Assembly: GCF_039541855.1 (NCBI RefSeq)
Contig: NZ_BAABHA010000002.1
Location: forward strand, 434,001 to 498,000
DNA from: Solirubrum koreensis
GTDB lineage: Bacteria; Bacteroidota; Bacteroidia; Cytophagales; Hymenobacteraceae
Direction of reading: 5' to 3'
Length of the DNA: 64,000 nt
Below the pieces are notes generated by a model. That model was not told the DNA's origin. It did not search any database and saw only the letters and a program-made list of their open reading frames with translations. Below are positions 34,287 through 44,300 of the stretch, in pieces. How positions within the stretch are numbered: position 1 is the first letter of the stretch; the number at the start of each line of letters is the position of its first letter. A program made the translations under genes and the position numbers.

Positions 34287-34688
34287 GCGTTTGCGGGGCA
34301 CTGCTTACTGCGCACGATATGGCGCTGGCCCGCGTCAGGAAACCCGAGCCGCTCCGGTATTGGAGCGACTGATTTACCTACGCCTGTTATTAAAATAATC
34401 TTATCAGCTATCCAGTGTTGCATTTCGGGCCGGAATGAGTCTTGAATCAGTTGGCCAAAATAATTACATAAGCATTTCACCATCAATTATTTAAATACAT
34501 TAAAAAACATTGTACGGCCAAGTCCCGTGCATGACCAAACCTGCTCGTACGCTGTGTTGCAGAGCGCACCTGCAAGCAGTTGCCGTTCAAAATAGCACAA
34601 TCGACAATCAATTGCACTTATTGTAAAATATATATAAATATTTTAATTCAAAGACATACATTCAGGTCCAACCAAACCGCACCTGTAT
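34287..34688. other. AT-rich upstream region of the M36 protease
   Basis: About 400 bases, increasingly A+T rich from 34480 on (TTGTAAAATATATATAAATA near 34620). No gene, exact TAnnTTTG or stable hairpin seen. It presumably holds the promoter of the secreted protease and may be foreign-like in composition. Confidence 0.4.
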
Positions 34689-37600
34689 ATGTCACACACC
34701 CTACCTTCACAGCACCGGCCTCTGTTACTGGTTGCCCTGCTTCTGGGCACTTTGGCCGCATTCGGGCAAAACCGGCCCCTTCCGCCAAGCAAAGCTGTTC
34801 CGGAGGCCGCTTTCGAGCATTTACGGAGCAACAAGCAAACGCTCCAGGTAACCGAGGCCGACCTAGCCGACCTGACCTTGAGCAGCGAGGCGCGTACCGC
34901 ACACAACGGTCTGCGGCACTTGTATTTGCAGCAGCGCTACGGCGGCATTCCCATTCACGGTGCCATTACTACGGTAAACATGACCGCCGACGAACGGGTG
35001 CTGAGCGTGGGCAACCGATTTTACAAGGAGCTAGGACGTAAGGTGCGAACGGCATCCCGCGTGATGACGGCCGAAGACGCCGTCGGCACCGCCGCCCGAC
35101 ATCTGGGCCTGAGTCCGAGCGGGTCGCTGGCCGCGCGCAGCCGCAGCACCGAGCCGGAGCGGGCTACGCTGTTTGATACCGGGGGCATTTCGCTGGAGCC
35201 AATCACGGCCAAGTTGGTGTACCAACCCCTGCCCGATGGCTCCTTGAGGCTGGCCTGGGAGGTGTTTATCTACGAGCTCGATGCCCTGAATGCGTGGAAC
35301 ATCCGTCTTGACGCCAGCAACGGCCAGGTGTTGGCAAAAGATAACCTGGTAACGCATTGCGAATTTGATAACCATGGTCCAGAGGGCACCTTCATCGACG
35401 GCAAGCGGAAGCTCCTGACGCCGATGACGGCCCCGGCAGCACCCATGGTGCCGTACGCCAGCCCCGCCTCGAACGCCTACCACGTTTTTACCTTGCCCTC
35501 CGAAAGTCCCAGCCACGGGCCGCGTGATTTTGCCGTTACCGCTACGGCCGATCCGACTGCCTCCCCCAACGGCTGGCACGATACCAACGGCATGCCCGGA
35601 GCCGAGTTTACCAGCACCCGGGGCAACAACGTACACGCTTACGAGGACCCGACCAACAACAACAACGGCAACCTTAATTACAGCCCCAACCCCGGCGCGT
35701 CGCTGCTGTTCAACTACCCCGTGGACTTTACCCAGCAGCCGGTGGCCTACCGCGACGCGGCCATCACCAACCTGTTCTACCTCAACAACGTCATGCACGA
35801 TGTGTGGTACCGGTATGGGTTTAACGAAGTCAGCGGCAACTTCCAAGTCAGTAATTACAACCGCGGCCCCGCAGCGGCTCCCTTCGGGGCCAACGACGAT
35901 GTGCGTGCCGAAGCGCAGGACAGCCGCAACGTGGCTACTACCCGCAACAACGCCAATTTCTTCACGCCCATCGACGGAAACCGGCCGCGCATGCAGATGT
36001 ACCTCTGGACGGGCATACCCGGCGCCCAGACCTTCAGCATTACGGCGCCCTCGGCCCTTGCCGGCTTTTATACCACCCGGCTGGCCTCGTTTGGACCAGC
36101 ACTGCCCGCCGCCCCCCTTACGGGCAAACTGGTATTAACCAGCACTGCTGCCGGTGTGGGGCAACAAGGCTGTATGGCGCTCAATAACGGCGCCGCCATG
36201 AGCGGCAACATTGCGCTGGTGTACCGCGGCAATTGCGACTTGTGGCTAAAGGTTTACCACGCCCAGCAGGCCGGCGCTACCGCCGTGGTAATGGTCAATA
36301 ACCTGCCCGGCGACCCCAGCGCAATGGGCGGTACGCCCGGTTTCCCCATTACCATTCCCTCGGTAATGATCAGCCAGGAAGCCGGCACCAGCATCAGGGC
36401 CGCAATGGATGCCGGCCAGGAAGTGCAGGTGTCGCTTAAAAACGACGGCGTTGGGCCCGAGCTCGACGGCGACTTCGACAACGGCATCATCGCCCACGAG
36501 TACGGCCACGGCATCAGCATCCGCCTGACCGGCGGCCGCCTTACCAACGCCTGCCTGAACAACGCCGAGCAGGGCGGCGAGGGGTGGAGCGACTGGTTTG
36601 GGCTCATGCTTACCATGAAGCCCGGCGACACGGGCGCCAAAAAGCGCGGCATCGGCACCTATGCCCTGGGCCACGCCACCGACGGCCGCGGCATTCGCCC
36701 CGCTCCCTACAGCACCGACTTCGCCGTTAACGGCTACACCTACCGGGCCACCAACGACCCGACCATAGCCGAACCCCACGGCATTGGATTCGTGTGGGCA
36801 ACCATGATGTGGGACCTAAACTGGGCCTTCATTAACCGCTACGGCTTCAACCCAGACCTTTACAACGGCACCGGCGGCAATAACATGGCCATGCAGCTGA
36901 TCATCGACGGCCTGAAGCTGCAGCCTTGTAGCCCCGGCTTCGTGGATGCCCGCAACGCCATTCTGCTGGCTGATCAGGCCAACTACGGCGGTCAGAACCA
37001 GAAAATGATCTGGCAGGTATTCGCCCGCCGCGGCCTGGGTTTCAGCGCCAGTCAGGGCTCGAGCTTTAACCGTTTCGACCAGGTGGAAGCCTTTGATCTG
37101 CCGCCGCTGTACGCCTGTGTGCCGCCTACCATTGCGGTAATTCCGGCCTCCAGCGTGTACACCGGCGCCGGCCCCAACACCATCTTTCTGGGCTATGGCC
37201 CGCAGAGCGTGACCCTGCAGGCCAGCGGCGTCAACATCAACTCGTATAGCTGGTCGCCCGCCGCTGGGCTGAGCAATACCAACACCGGCTCTCCGGTATT
37301 TACCCCTACGGTTGCCGGTACCTACACCTTTACCGTGACGGCCACCGATGTTAATTCGTGCGTGGAAACGGCCCAGGTCACGATTAACGTGCTTGACGTA
37401 CGCTGCGGCAACCGCAACAACAAAGTACTGGTGTGCCACAACGGCAACGACCTGTGCGTGGATGCCCTTGGAGCCGCCGACCACCTGGCTCACGGCGACC
37501 GGCTGGGTGGCTGCAACACCGTGCCAAGCGTACGCCCGGTATCGGAAACGGTGCTGACGGCCGCGCCCAACCCCGCCGCCGACCGCACGACCTTCTCGTT

Positions 37601-37805
37601 TGAGCTGCCGCGCAGCAGCCATTTCCGCCTCGAAATCGTGGACATACGCGGCCAGGTGGTTTCGGTGCTGGCGGAGGGCGAGGGCCGCAGCGGGCAAGTG
37701 TACCAGTACGTGCTAACCAAGGGCAGCCTGCGTGCCGGCCTTTACATTGCCCGCCTCGTCACCGATAACGAGCATAAGTTTACGCGCCTCGAGCTGCGGG
37801 ATTAA
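34689..37805 (+). CDS. Secreted M36 family metalloprotease with T9SS sorting domain
   Basis: A 1038-residue fungalysin-type zinc protease. Signal peptide (LLLVALLLGTLAAFGQ), propeptide with FTP-like YLQQRYGGIPIHGAITTVNM, then the catalytic domain with HEYGH (603-607) and the third ligand in NNAEQGGEGWSDWFG. A PA-like insert (residues about 480-580, GNIALVYRGNCDLWLKVYHA) lies in the domain. After it come a PKD-like module (YSWSPAAGLSNTNTGSP), a small Cys domain (KVLVCHNGNDLCVDALGAAD, HGDRLGGC) and a C-terminal sorting domain (AAPNPAADRTTFSFELP to RLELRD). It is thus exported by the type IX system and probably degrades extracellular protein. Confidence 0.94.
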   Translation: MSHTLPSQHRPLLLVALLLGTLAAFGQNRPLPPSKAVPEAAFEHLRSNKQTLQVTEADLADLTLSSEARTAHNGLRHLYLQQRYGGIPIHGAITTVNMTADERVLSVGNRFYKELGRKVRTASRVMTAEDAVGTAARHLGLSPSGSLAARSRSTEPERATLFDTGGISLEPITAKLVYQPLPDGSLRLAWEVFIYELDALNAWNIRLDASNGQVLAKDNLVTHCEFDNHGPEGTFIDGKRKLLTPMTAPAAPMVPYASPASNAYHVFTLPSESPSHGPRDFAVTATADPTASPNGWHDTNGMPGAEFTSTRGNNVHAYEDPTNNNNGNLNYSPNPGASLLFNYPVDFTQQPVAYRDAAITNLFYLNNVMHDVWYRYGFNEVSGNFQVSNYNRGPAAAPFGANDDVRAEAQDSRNVATTRNNANFFTPIDGNRPRMQMYLWTGIPGAQTFSITAPSALAGFYTTRLASFGPALPAAPLTGKLVLTSTAAGVGQQGCMALNNGAAMSGNIALVYRGNCDLWLKVYHAQQAGATAVVMVNNLPGDPSAMGGTPGFPITIPSVMISQEAGTSIRAAMDAGQEVQVSLKNDGVGPELDGDFDNGIIAHEYGHGISIRLTGGRLTNACLNNAEQGGEGWSDWFGLMLTMKPGDTGAKKRGIGTYALGHATDGRGIRPAPYSTDFAVNGYTYRATNDPTIAEPHGIGFVWATMMWDLNWAFINRYGFNPDLYNGTGGNNMAMQLIIDGLKLQPCSPGFVDARNAILLADQANYGGQNQKMIWQVFARRGLGFSASQGSSFNRFDQVEAFDLPPLYACVPPTIAVIPASSVYTGAGPNTIFLGYGPQSVTLQASGVNINSYSWSPAAGLSNTNTGSPVFTPTVAGTYTFTVTATDVNSCVETAQVTINVLDVRCGNRNNKVLVCHNGNDLCVDALGAADHLAHGDRLGGCNTVPSVRPVSETVLTAAPNPAADRTTFSFELPRSSHFRLEIVDIRGQVVSVLAEGEGRSGQVYQYVLTKGSLRAGLYIARLVTDNEHKFTRLELRD

Positions 37806-37830
37806 GCAACACCCCTGCTACCCCAGCCAC

Positions 37831-37866
37831 CGGGCGGGCGCACAGCTGCGTCCGCCCGTTTTTTTG
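37831..37866 (+). terminator. Terminator of the M36 protease gene
   Basis: CGGGCGGGCGCA/TGCGTCCGCCCG stem with one G:T pair and loop CAGC, followed by a run of eight T residues. A classical intrinsic terminator 25 bases after the stop. Confidence 0.85.
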
Positions 37867-37927
37867 GTGGCCCAGCGCCGGTCTGGCTTCTTTACGCTCA
37901 GTGGTCTATGTTTTAAGCGAAGCGCTG

Positions 37928-37935
37928 TACCTTTG
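37928..37935 (+). promoter_or_regulatory. -7 element of the ferredoxin reductase gene
   Basis: TACCTTTG matches TAnnTTTG exactly; no clear TTTG sits at the -33 distance. It would give a 5' leader of about 100 bases before the ATG at 38046. Confidence 0.5.
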
Positions 37936-38045
37936 CGCCCGATTTTCATGCCCAAAGCAACCGCAAGGCCCGCTTGGCTGTTATCTGCCTGATCTGATTG
38001 AGCACAAGCCCGCTGCGGCCCGGCTCCCGACTGTTTTCACCTTCA

Positions 38046-39062
38046 ATGCACTCCACCATTTCCACCGATATCTGCATCATCGGCGCCGGCCCCGTGGGCT
38101 TGTTCGCCGTGTTCGAAGCCGGCCTGCTCAAGCTCCGCTGCCACGTCGTCGACGCCCTGCCCCAGGTGGGCGGGCAGCTGTCGGAAATCTACCCGAAGAA
38201 GCCCATTTACGACATTCCGGGCTTCCCCGAAGTGCTGGCCGGCGACCTGGTGCAGAATCTTATGCGCCAGATTGAGCCTTTCCACCCCACGTTCACCTTG
38301 GGCGAGCGGGTAGAGAAGTTCGAAAAGTTAGAAGACGGCTCCTTCTCGCTGCTCACCACCGACGGCACCGACATCCGCTGCAAGGCCATTGCCATTGCCG
38401 GCGGCCTGGGCTCGTTCGAGCCGCGCAAGCCTGCCATCGACGAGCTGGACCGCTTTGAAGGCGGCAAAGGCGTGTACTACATGGTGCGCGACCCCGAAAC
38501 CTTCCGCGACCAGCGCCTGGTAATTGCCGGCGGCGGCGACTCGGCCCTCGACTGGACCATTTTCCTGGCCAACGTAGCCAAGGAGGTAACCCTTGTGCAC
38601 CGCGGCACCACCTTCCGCGGCGCCGCCGACTCGGCCGAGAAAGTGAAGGCCCTGCACGATGCCGGCAGGGTAAACCTGGTGCTGAGCAGCAACGTGACCC
38701 ACGTGCACGGCAACGGCCACTTGGAAGCCGTTACCATCACTGCCAACGACGGCACCGCCCGCAGCCTCGAAGTCGACAGCTTTATTCCGCTGTTCGGCCT
38801 CACGCCCAAGCTGGGTCCGATTGGCGAGTGGGGGCTGGAAATTGAGGACGACGCCGTGAAAGTAAACACGCTGGACTACTCCACTTCCGTGCCCGGCGTC
38901 TACGCCATCGGCGACATCAACACCTACCCCGGCAAGCTGAAGCTGATTTTGTGCGGCTTCCACGAGGCCGCGCTCATGGCGCAGGGGGCTTACAAGCACA
39001 TCTTCCCCGATAAGCGCTACGTACTGAAATACACCACCGTTAACGGCGTACCCACGCTGTAA
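38046..39062 (+). CDS. Thioredoxin-reductase-like ferredoxin-NADP reductase
   Basis: A 338-residue FAD and NAD(P)H oxidoreductase. FAD loop IIGAGPVGLFAVFEAGLL, KPIYDIPGFPEVLAGDLV, NAD(P) loop VIAGGGDSALDWTIFLA, then GVYAIGDINTYPGKLKLI with the FAD ribityl Asp. It lacks the CxxC of thioredoxin reductase, which marks the ferredoxin-NADP reductase branch (ycgT-like). The ATG at 38046 fits. A 2Fe-2S ferredoxin gene lies 115 bases downstream, a likely redox partner. Confidence 0.93.
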   Translation: MHSTISTDICIIGAGPVGLFAVFEAGLLKLRCHVVDALPQVGGQLSEIYPKKPIYDIPGFPEVLAGDLVQNLMRQIEPFHPTFTLGERVEKFEKLEDGSFSLLTTDGTDIRCKAIAIAGGLGSFEPRKPAIDELDRFEGGKGVYYMVRDPETFRDQRLVIAGGGDSALDWTIFLANVAKEVTLVHRGTTFRGAADSAEKVKALHDAGRVNLVLSSNVTHVHGNGHLEAVTITANDGTARSLEVDSFIPLFGLTPKLGPIGEWGLEIEDDAVKVNTLDYSTSVPGVYAIGDINTYPGKLKLILCGFHEAALMAQGAYKHIFPDKRYVLKYTTVNGVPTL

Positions 39063-39089
39063 GTAGCAAGCGGCGCTTCGGCTGATTTT

Positions 39090-39134
39090 CGAAAGTGAGT
39101 AGTCGGGCCCGGGCCGCAGACTACTCACTTTTCG
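39090..39134 (+). terminator. Hairpin between ferredoxin reductase and ferredoxin
   Basis: Arms CGAAAGTGAGTAGTC and GACTACTCACTTTTCG (one unpaired T) with a GC-rich loop, starting 28 bases after the reductase stop. It may terminate or attenuate transcription into the ferredoxin gene. Confidence 0.6.
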
Positions 39135-39176
39135 TTTCTTTGCGCTGCCGCAATTACCTTTTCATTGCCGACACTC

Positions 39177-39515
39177 ATGAGTTTGGAAGACGTTACAGAA
39201 GTACGCGTATACGTAGAGGAAGCCCCCGGCCAGCGCAACGAGCTGGTGGCCCCCACCGATATGGCCCTGAGTTTAATGGAGGTGATGAAGGCCTCGGGCT
39301 ACGATATTCAGGCTACCTGCGGCGGTATGGCGCTGTGCGGCACCTGCCACGTAGAGGTGCTGGCCGGCCCCGAGTTGCCCGAGCCCTCCGACGATGAAAT
39401 GGCCATGCTCGAATCCCTGCCGATTATGAGCCAGGGCAGCCGCCTCTCATGCCAGATTCGCATTACCGAGCGCCTCGACGGGCTGGTGGTGCGCCTGATG
39501 CCGCAGAACGCATAG
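39177..39515 (+). CDS. 2Fe-2S ferredoxin (adrenodoxin type)
   Basis: A 112-residue electron carrier. The cluster ligands are in ATCGGMALCGTCHVEVL (C-x5-C-x2-C) and the fourth Cys in GSRLSCQIRITERLDGL. The spacing fits the adrenodoxin/ISC class. It could deliver electrons from the upstream reductase to iron-sulphur assembly or an oxygenase. The ATG at 39177 is chosen; the frame is open a few codons upstream from a TTG. It is followed by a 17-bp perfect terminator hairpin. Confidence 0.93.
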   Translation: MSLEDVTEVRVYVEEAPGQRNELVAPTDMALSLMEVMKASGYDIQATCGGMALCGTCHVEVLAGPELPEPSDDEMAMLESLPIMSQGSRLSCQIRITERLDGLVVRLMPQNA

Positions 39516-39535
39516 CCCACCCGTAATACGAAACC

Positions 39536-39590
39536 CGAGCGGTCGGGCGTTGGCAGCACAGCTTGTGCCTGATCAACGCCCGACCGCTCG
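39536..39590 (+). terminator. Terminator, 17-bp perfect stem, close to the next start
   Basis: CGAGCGGTCGGGCGTTG and its exact reverse complement with a 21-base loop, followed by TTATTTATG. The right arm ends only 6 bases before the ATG of the next gene. Confidence 0.75.
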
Positions 39591-39596
39591 TTATTT

Positions 39597-40334
39597 ATGC
39601 CGCTACCGATCCGCACCACGGCCCTGCTTGTACTCACCGCCTGCGCGGCGGCTGTTTCCCAATCAGCCCAAGGCCAAACGCGTCCTTCCGTGGCGGTCAG
39701 CGTCGGCCCAAATTTTACGATGGCGCCGAAATGGATTTTTGATGGCCGAGGCTTTATCGAGGATGCTACACCTGCCATTAAGGTGCAGGCGCTGTGGCAG
39801 TGGCGCAACAACACGGAGCTTACGGCTTTTGCCCGCACCGGCACCTGGGCCAGCGAAAAAAAGAGCAGCTACAGTTATTCCGCTGGCTTCGAAGGGTATG
39901 TGTACCAAGCCGGAACGGGGCTGCGCTACACCGATTTCGTGAACCTGGGCCCGTGGCTGGAGCCTTTCGTGGGCCTGAATGCTTCGGTGGGCTACGTGGG
40001 CTCCCGTAGGTTTTACTCGCAGAGCGACTTGCCTAACAATCCGTGGAATGCGTTGGCAGGGGCCGAAATCGGCGTGCAAAGCTGGCTAACCCGCAACGGC
40101 GGGCCCACGCTCACGCTGGAATTTCAGCGCAGCCTGCTTCCTTACCACGCTCCTTTCACCCGCACCAAACAGCTTTGGCGCCCTGCTCCGCTACCTCCTG
40201 AAGCGTACACCGTGCGGCACCGCTCCCTACCGGGCCATGCCGCGTTGCTGGTAGGCTGGCGCTGGCAGTTGCCGCAGCCCCGGCCGCGCTGGAACACGCC
40301 CCGCTACAGCGAAACCGCCGAAACCGATGAATAG
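39597..40334 (+). CDS. Secreted, probable outer-membrane beta-barrel protein
   Basis: A 245-residue protein with a signal peptide (TTALLVLTACAAAVSQSAQG) and alternating beta-strand-like segments (KVQALWQWRNNTELTAFART, SYSAGFEGYVYQAGTGLRYT, LEPFVGLNASVGYVGS, GPTLTLEFQRSLLPY). This pattern suits an outer-membrane beta-barrel or porin-like protein, but no family is recognised. It ends in an acidic, proline-rich tail. The start ATG directly follows the ferredoxin terminator, so it has little room for its own promoter. Converges with the next gene over a hairpin. Confidence 0.72.
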   Translation: MPLPIRTTALLVLTACAAAVSQSAQGQTRPSVAVSVGPNFTMAPKWIFDGRGFIEDATPAIKVQALWQWRNNTELTAFARTGTWASEKKSSYSYSAGFEGYVYQAGTGLRYTDFVNLGPWLEPFVGLNASVGYVGSRRFYSQSDLPNNPWNALAGAEIGVQSWLTRNGGPTLTLEFQRSLLPYHAPFTRTKQLWRPAPLPPEAYTVRHRSLPGHAALLVGWRWQLPQPRPRWNTPRYSETAETDE

Positions 40335-40372
40335 CAAAGCGGCGCCCCGTTTTCGGGGCGCCGCTTTGCTAT
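40331..40372. terminator. Bidirectional terminator, 18-bp perfect stem
   Basis: ATAGCAAAGCGGCGCCCC (40331-40348), loop GTTTTC, and its exact complement to 40372. It overlaps the stop codon of the beta-barrel-like gene and lies 18 bases from the stop of the gene on the minus strand. Confidence 0.8.
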
Positions 40373-40390
40373 TTTCACTTCTGCTGCCGC

Positions 40391-40876
40391 TTAGCGGCGG
40401 CGCCTGGAACTGGCCTTCCGAGGTGTGGCTTTTGCAGTCGTCTTCTTTTTGGCCGAAGACCTTTTGCTGGTCGTCTTCGATTTAGAAGTACTGCGGCGCG
40501 CCGACGAATGGCTGCGCGTTCTGGTACGGTAGGTGCGTTTGGGCGCGGCGGCCTTAACCACCGGCGTAGCGGTTTCTTCTACCACTTCCTCGGCAGCGGG
40601 CAGTCCAATGGCCAAATCCTCGGCGCTCGAAGGGTCCAGTTGAGGGCGTGGAGCGGCCTGTACCGAACTCATTTTTTTGCGGGGCGGCATCAGAAAGGTG
40701 CGCTCGGCGCGCTCCTGCGCCGTGAGGCGTTCTTCGCCGGGCAGCGTAGGTCCCACGGGCACGGCTACTTTGCCGGCAGCGGGGTCTTTCTTGGTTTTCG
40801 GGGCCGGGGCTTTTTGTGCGTGGGCTGCCAGGGTAAGCAGTGCCGCAACGGCCGTCGATAAAACGTATTTGAGCAT
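40391..40876 (-). CDS. Exported protein with a basic Ser/Lys/Arg-rich tail
   Basis: A 161-residue protein. MLKYVLSTAVAALLTLAAHA is a signal peptide; the mature protein is Pro/Ala/Lys-rich, has a short central acidic part (EDLAIGLPAAEEVVEETA) and ends in about 50 residues of Lys, Arg, Ser and Thr repeats (SKSKTTSKRSSAKKKTTAK). The histone-H1-like tail is unusual for an exported protein and could bind DNA, polysaccharide or acidic surfaces. An ATG further upstream (40999) would add residues that hide the signal peptide. No family is recognised. Confidence 0.7.
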   Translation of the reverse strand: MLKYVLSTAVAALLTLAAHAQKAPAPKTKKDPAAGKVAVPVGPTLPGEERLTAQERAERTFLMPPRKKMSSVQAAPRPQLDPSSAEDLAIGLPAAEEVVEETATPVVKAAAPKRTYRTRTRSHSSARRSTSKSKTTSKRSSAKKKTTAKATPRKASSRRRR

Positions 40877-40982
40877 AAGCGGTCCTCCGGTTATTTCAAC
40901 AGGACCGCGAAAGTACCAGCCACCCGGTGAAAAGACAACCTCCCGATAATACAATCGGCTTGTAATGAGGCCGAATAGTGGC

Positions 40983-41264
40983 TTATGGGCCGCGTACAAG
41001 CAGGTTTACCAAGGAGCCATCTAAATTATCGGCCACAAAAAAACCGAGTTGGTCACTGGCTGTTGGGCGCAATTGGTGTGCTTGTAAAACCGGAGAATCC
41101 CCTTCGTTCACGTACATCCGCACCACTGGGCTATGTCCTTTCACACGCACATGGAGCCAGCCGTTTGGATCGGAAGCGGCCTCGTACGCGCCCGGATTTT
41201 CCTTGCGCAAGCGGTTCCACCGGTGCTGCTGATGAAAGATGTACTGTCCCGTGCTTCGGCGCAC
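40983..41264 (-). pseudogene. C-terminal remnant of a LamG/concanavalin-like domain protein
   Basis: A 93-residue frame that reads as the end of a larger beta-sandwich protein: RLRKENPGAYEAASDPNGWL, VRMYVNEGDSPVLQAHQL, QLGFFVADNLDGSLVNLLV. The pattern GxWxxxRVxVxG, YVN, L and NL is the ending of DUF1080/LamG-like domains. Nothing upstream continues the domain before the alpha-2-macroglobulin stop at 41331, so it is a truncated remnant. No in-frame start with a signal peptide exists. Confidence 0.55.
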
Positions 41265-41330
41265 CGCATCGGAAGCCCGAAAGTTAAACGGACGCCGTTA
41301 GGGTGATGCCCTTTGTGCAAGGGCAGCACC

Positions 41331-44300
41331 TTACTGCCCGGCAATGCGCAGCCGCTGCCCAGCCGAATGGTTAGTGAATTCCGGCGCGTACAGGCACTGT
41401 ACCTGGCTGATGCCCGATGAATAGTTGCCGGCCAACGAGGCCCGTAGGCGGTACTCAAACACGTGGGTACCGCGGGGCACCACGTCCATGAAGAAGTTAG
41501 TGGCCGCGTCGCGGGGGCTTTCGTAGTAGCCCAGGCCCTGCTGGTAACGGTAGCCCGAGGTCTGGCTGATGAGCTCCAAGCCGGCGGCGCGGGTGTCTTT
41601 CAGATGCACGAACTCCAGCTCCCGGTCGGTTTTGAGCACCAGGCGCACCACCAGCACCTCCCCTACTTTCAGGGGCGCGCCCGTGGTCATGGCCGTGAGC
41701 ACCGGGCCGCTGGCGCCGGTGGTTTCGCGGAACAGCTGGCGGGTGAGACCCAGCGGGGCGTTGTCGGCCTGGGTAATCTTGTCGAGCTGCTCGAAGTATT
41801 GCCAGTAGAGCCTGCCCCAGGCCACGCCGGCGTCGGTTTTCTGCACGCGCACCTTGCCCATAGCGGGCTTTACCTCGGCGGCGGGGAAGCTGCGCTTCAG
41901 GTAGCCGGTGCCGGCCTCGGCGCCTTCGGTAGTGTTCAGGGCCTGCCCACCGAGCGTGACCAGCAAAGGCTTCGTCGGCTCCAGCCAGTTGCGCGAGCCT
42001 TGCAGCAGCAGGGCGTAGCAGGCATCGGCGGTGGCGCGGGTGCTTTCCCAGTTGTGGGTGCGCTTCTGGGCCAGCAGCCACAGCTTCATTTCCTCCACGG
42101 CTTTCTGGTCGCCAGCTACCTCGTGAAACGCCTCGATGAGCTGGGTCTGGGTTTCGGTGGGCGCCTCCTGCCAGTAATAGCCGGCGCGCACGTCTTTCCA
42201 GTACATGCCCAGCTCGTCGGACTGCAGGGCGTTCTGGCGCAGCGCTTCCATGATGTCGCGGGCAGGCTTGGGCTGGCCAGCACGGTGCAGCGTGAGGGCG
42301 GCCAGGGCCTGCATGTAGCGGTTGCGCTTGAGCCAGTACTGGCCGGCTTGGGTGCGGTAGTAGTCGTAGGCGGCTTTGCTGGCGACGGGCACGCGGATTT
42401 CGGTGGCCCAGAACGAACGGGCGTATAGGGCGTGCAGGGTCGCGTCGGCGAGGTGGTCATCGGTGAGCTTCACGTTTTTGCGCTTGCGCAGCTCGTCGTA
42501 CTCGCGCTGGGTTTCGCGGTCCAGGTAAGCCACGGCCCGCAGCAGCAGGTCGCGGGTACGGTCGTCCTGCCAGGCATCAAAGGCGCCCAGCTTGCGCAGG
42601 CGGCCGAAACCGGCCACGATTAGCTGGGTGATGTAGCGGTTGTCAGGCATCTGCTTAAACCAGGGGAAGGCGCCGCTGGGGCTTTGTAGCTCGGCCAGTT
42701 TCTGCACGGCGCGCTGGGTTTCGGCCTGCAGGCGGGCGTCGTCGAAGAGGTCGGCGAGGCGGCGCATGCGCTCGGTGTCCGTCTGGCCTTCGCGCACCCA
42801 GGGCGTTTCCTGCAAGAGCAGGGCTTTCAGCTCCTGGTTTTGCTCCAGCTTCGAGCGCAGCGCGTTCGGGTCGCCGCTGGCCGCCGCCTTCTTCCACTCC
42901 ATTAGCACTGGCCGAATGAGCGGGTTCTGCTGCACGATGCGGGCGGCCAGGGTATTGGCGTAGAGGCGCGAGAAAACCTGCTCCGAGCACTCGTAGGGGT
43001 ACTCCATCAGGTAGGGCAAGGCCTGCACGGCGTACCAGGCCGGGTTGGCGGTCAGCTCCAGCGTCAGGCTCTGGTTCTGGCGCGTGGGCGAGCTGGTGCT
43101 GGTGAGTTTCTTTAGCTCGAAGGCACGTGTGGTATTGCCGCGCACCACCAACGGCACGGCCTCGATTACCAGCAGGCGGTTGGGCAGCACAGGCACCGTG
43201 TTTTCCTCGCCGTCGGAGATGCTGTTGTTCTTACTGCCGGCCTGCGCTACCACGCGGTAGGTAACGGCTTCCAAGCCGGCCGGAATGGCTACATCCCAGC
43301 CCACGGTGGTGCTTTGGCTGGCGGCCACTCTGAATTTTTCCTGCGCTTTGCTCTGGAGCAACTGCTTGTCGAGGGGCTGGTTGGTGCGGGCATCGAAGAG
43401 CAGGAGCTGCGCGGTACCATTCAGGGCTTTGCCGCTGAGGTTGCTGATTTTAGCGGTCAGACGCAGCTGGTCGCCTTCGCGGAAAAAGCGCGGGGCGTTG
43501 GGCGTTACCATCAGTTCTTTTTGGGTAACAAGCTGCTGGGCCAGCAGGCCGGTTTGCAGGTCGGGCGTGTGGGCCAGCGTCAGCAGTTGCCAGCGCGTGA
43601 CGGCCTCGGGCATCTGAAATTCGAGCACCGTTTCTCCTTTGTTGTTGGTGCGCAGAGCGGGCATCCAGAACGCCGTTTCGCGGAAGTCGGAACGCGTAGG
43701 CACCGTGGATAGGTCGGCGGGCTTCGGCGGAGCACCGGCGCCGGTTACGACTACTTCGTTTAACTCTTTTTTGCTTGCTCCCCAGCCATCTGCGGAAGCA
43801 TCAGCAGCCATTTTCATTTCGGCCATGGGAGCTGGGGCAGCAGTAGCTGCTGCACGCATTACCCGGCCTCTTAGAGGTATGGCCTCCTGATCAGCTGCTT
43901 CTACATCCCCTTTGATTACCGGAGGAGTGAATTTGACCGTGCTGCGTTTTTCCAGATTTGCCCAGTCCCAATAGTTCAGGCGCAAACCTGGATACACGTA
44001 GTCGGTGTTGCCAATTGGTCTTCCAGCAAATTCTGCAAACAGCGTCTCCCACTGCTCGGCCCCAAAACGCGCCGACCAATCGAACCGCTCACCCACATAA
44101 GGCTGGGGCAACTCGGGCCGGGCAAAGGCGTGCGGACGGAAGTAATCCAGCGACTGGTCGTAGAGGGAGGCCAGCAGCTCGGCTGCGGCGGGCTGGTTCT
44201 GGCTGTTTTTGATGGTCACGCGCCAGGTTTCCTTTTGGCCGGGCTGCAGCTTGTCGCGGAAGGTGCTGATGTCGAGGCGCAACGGGCGTGCCGGCTCGGC

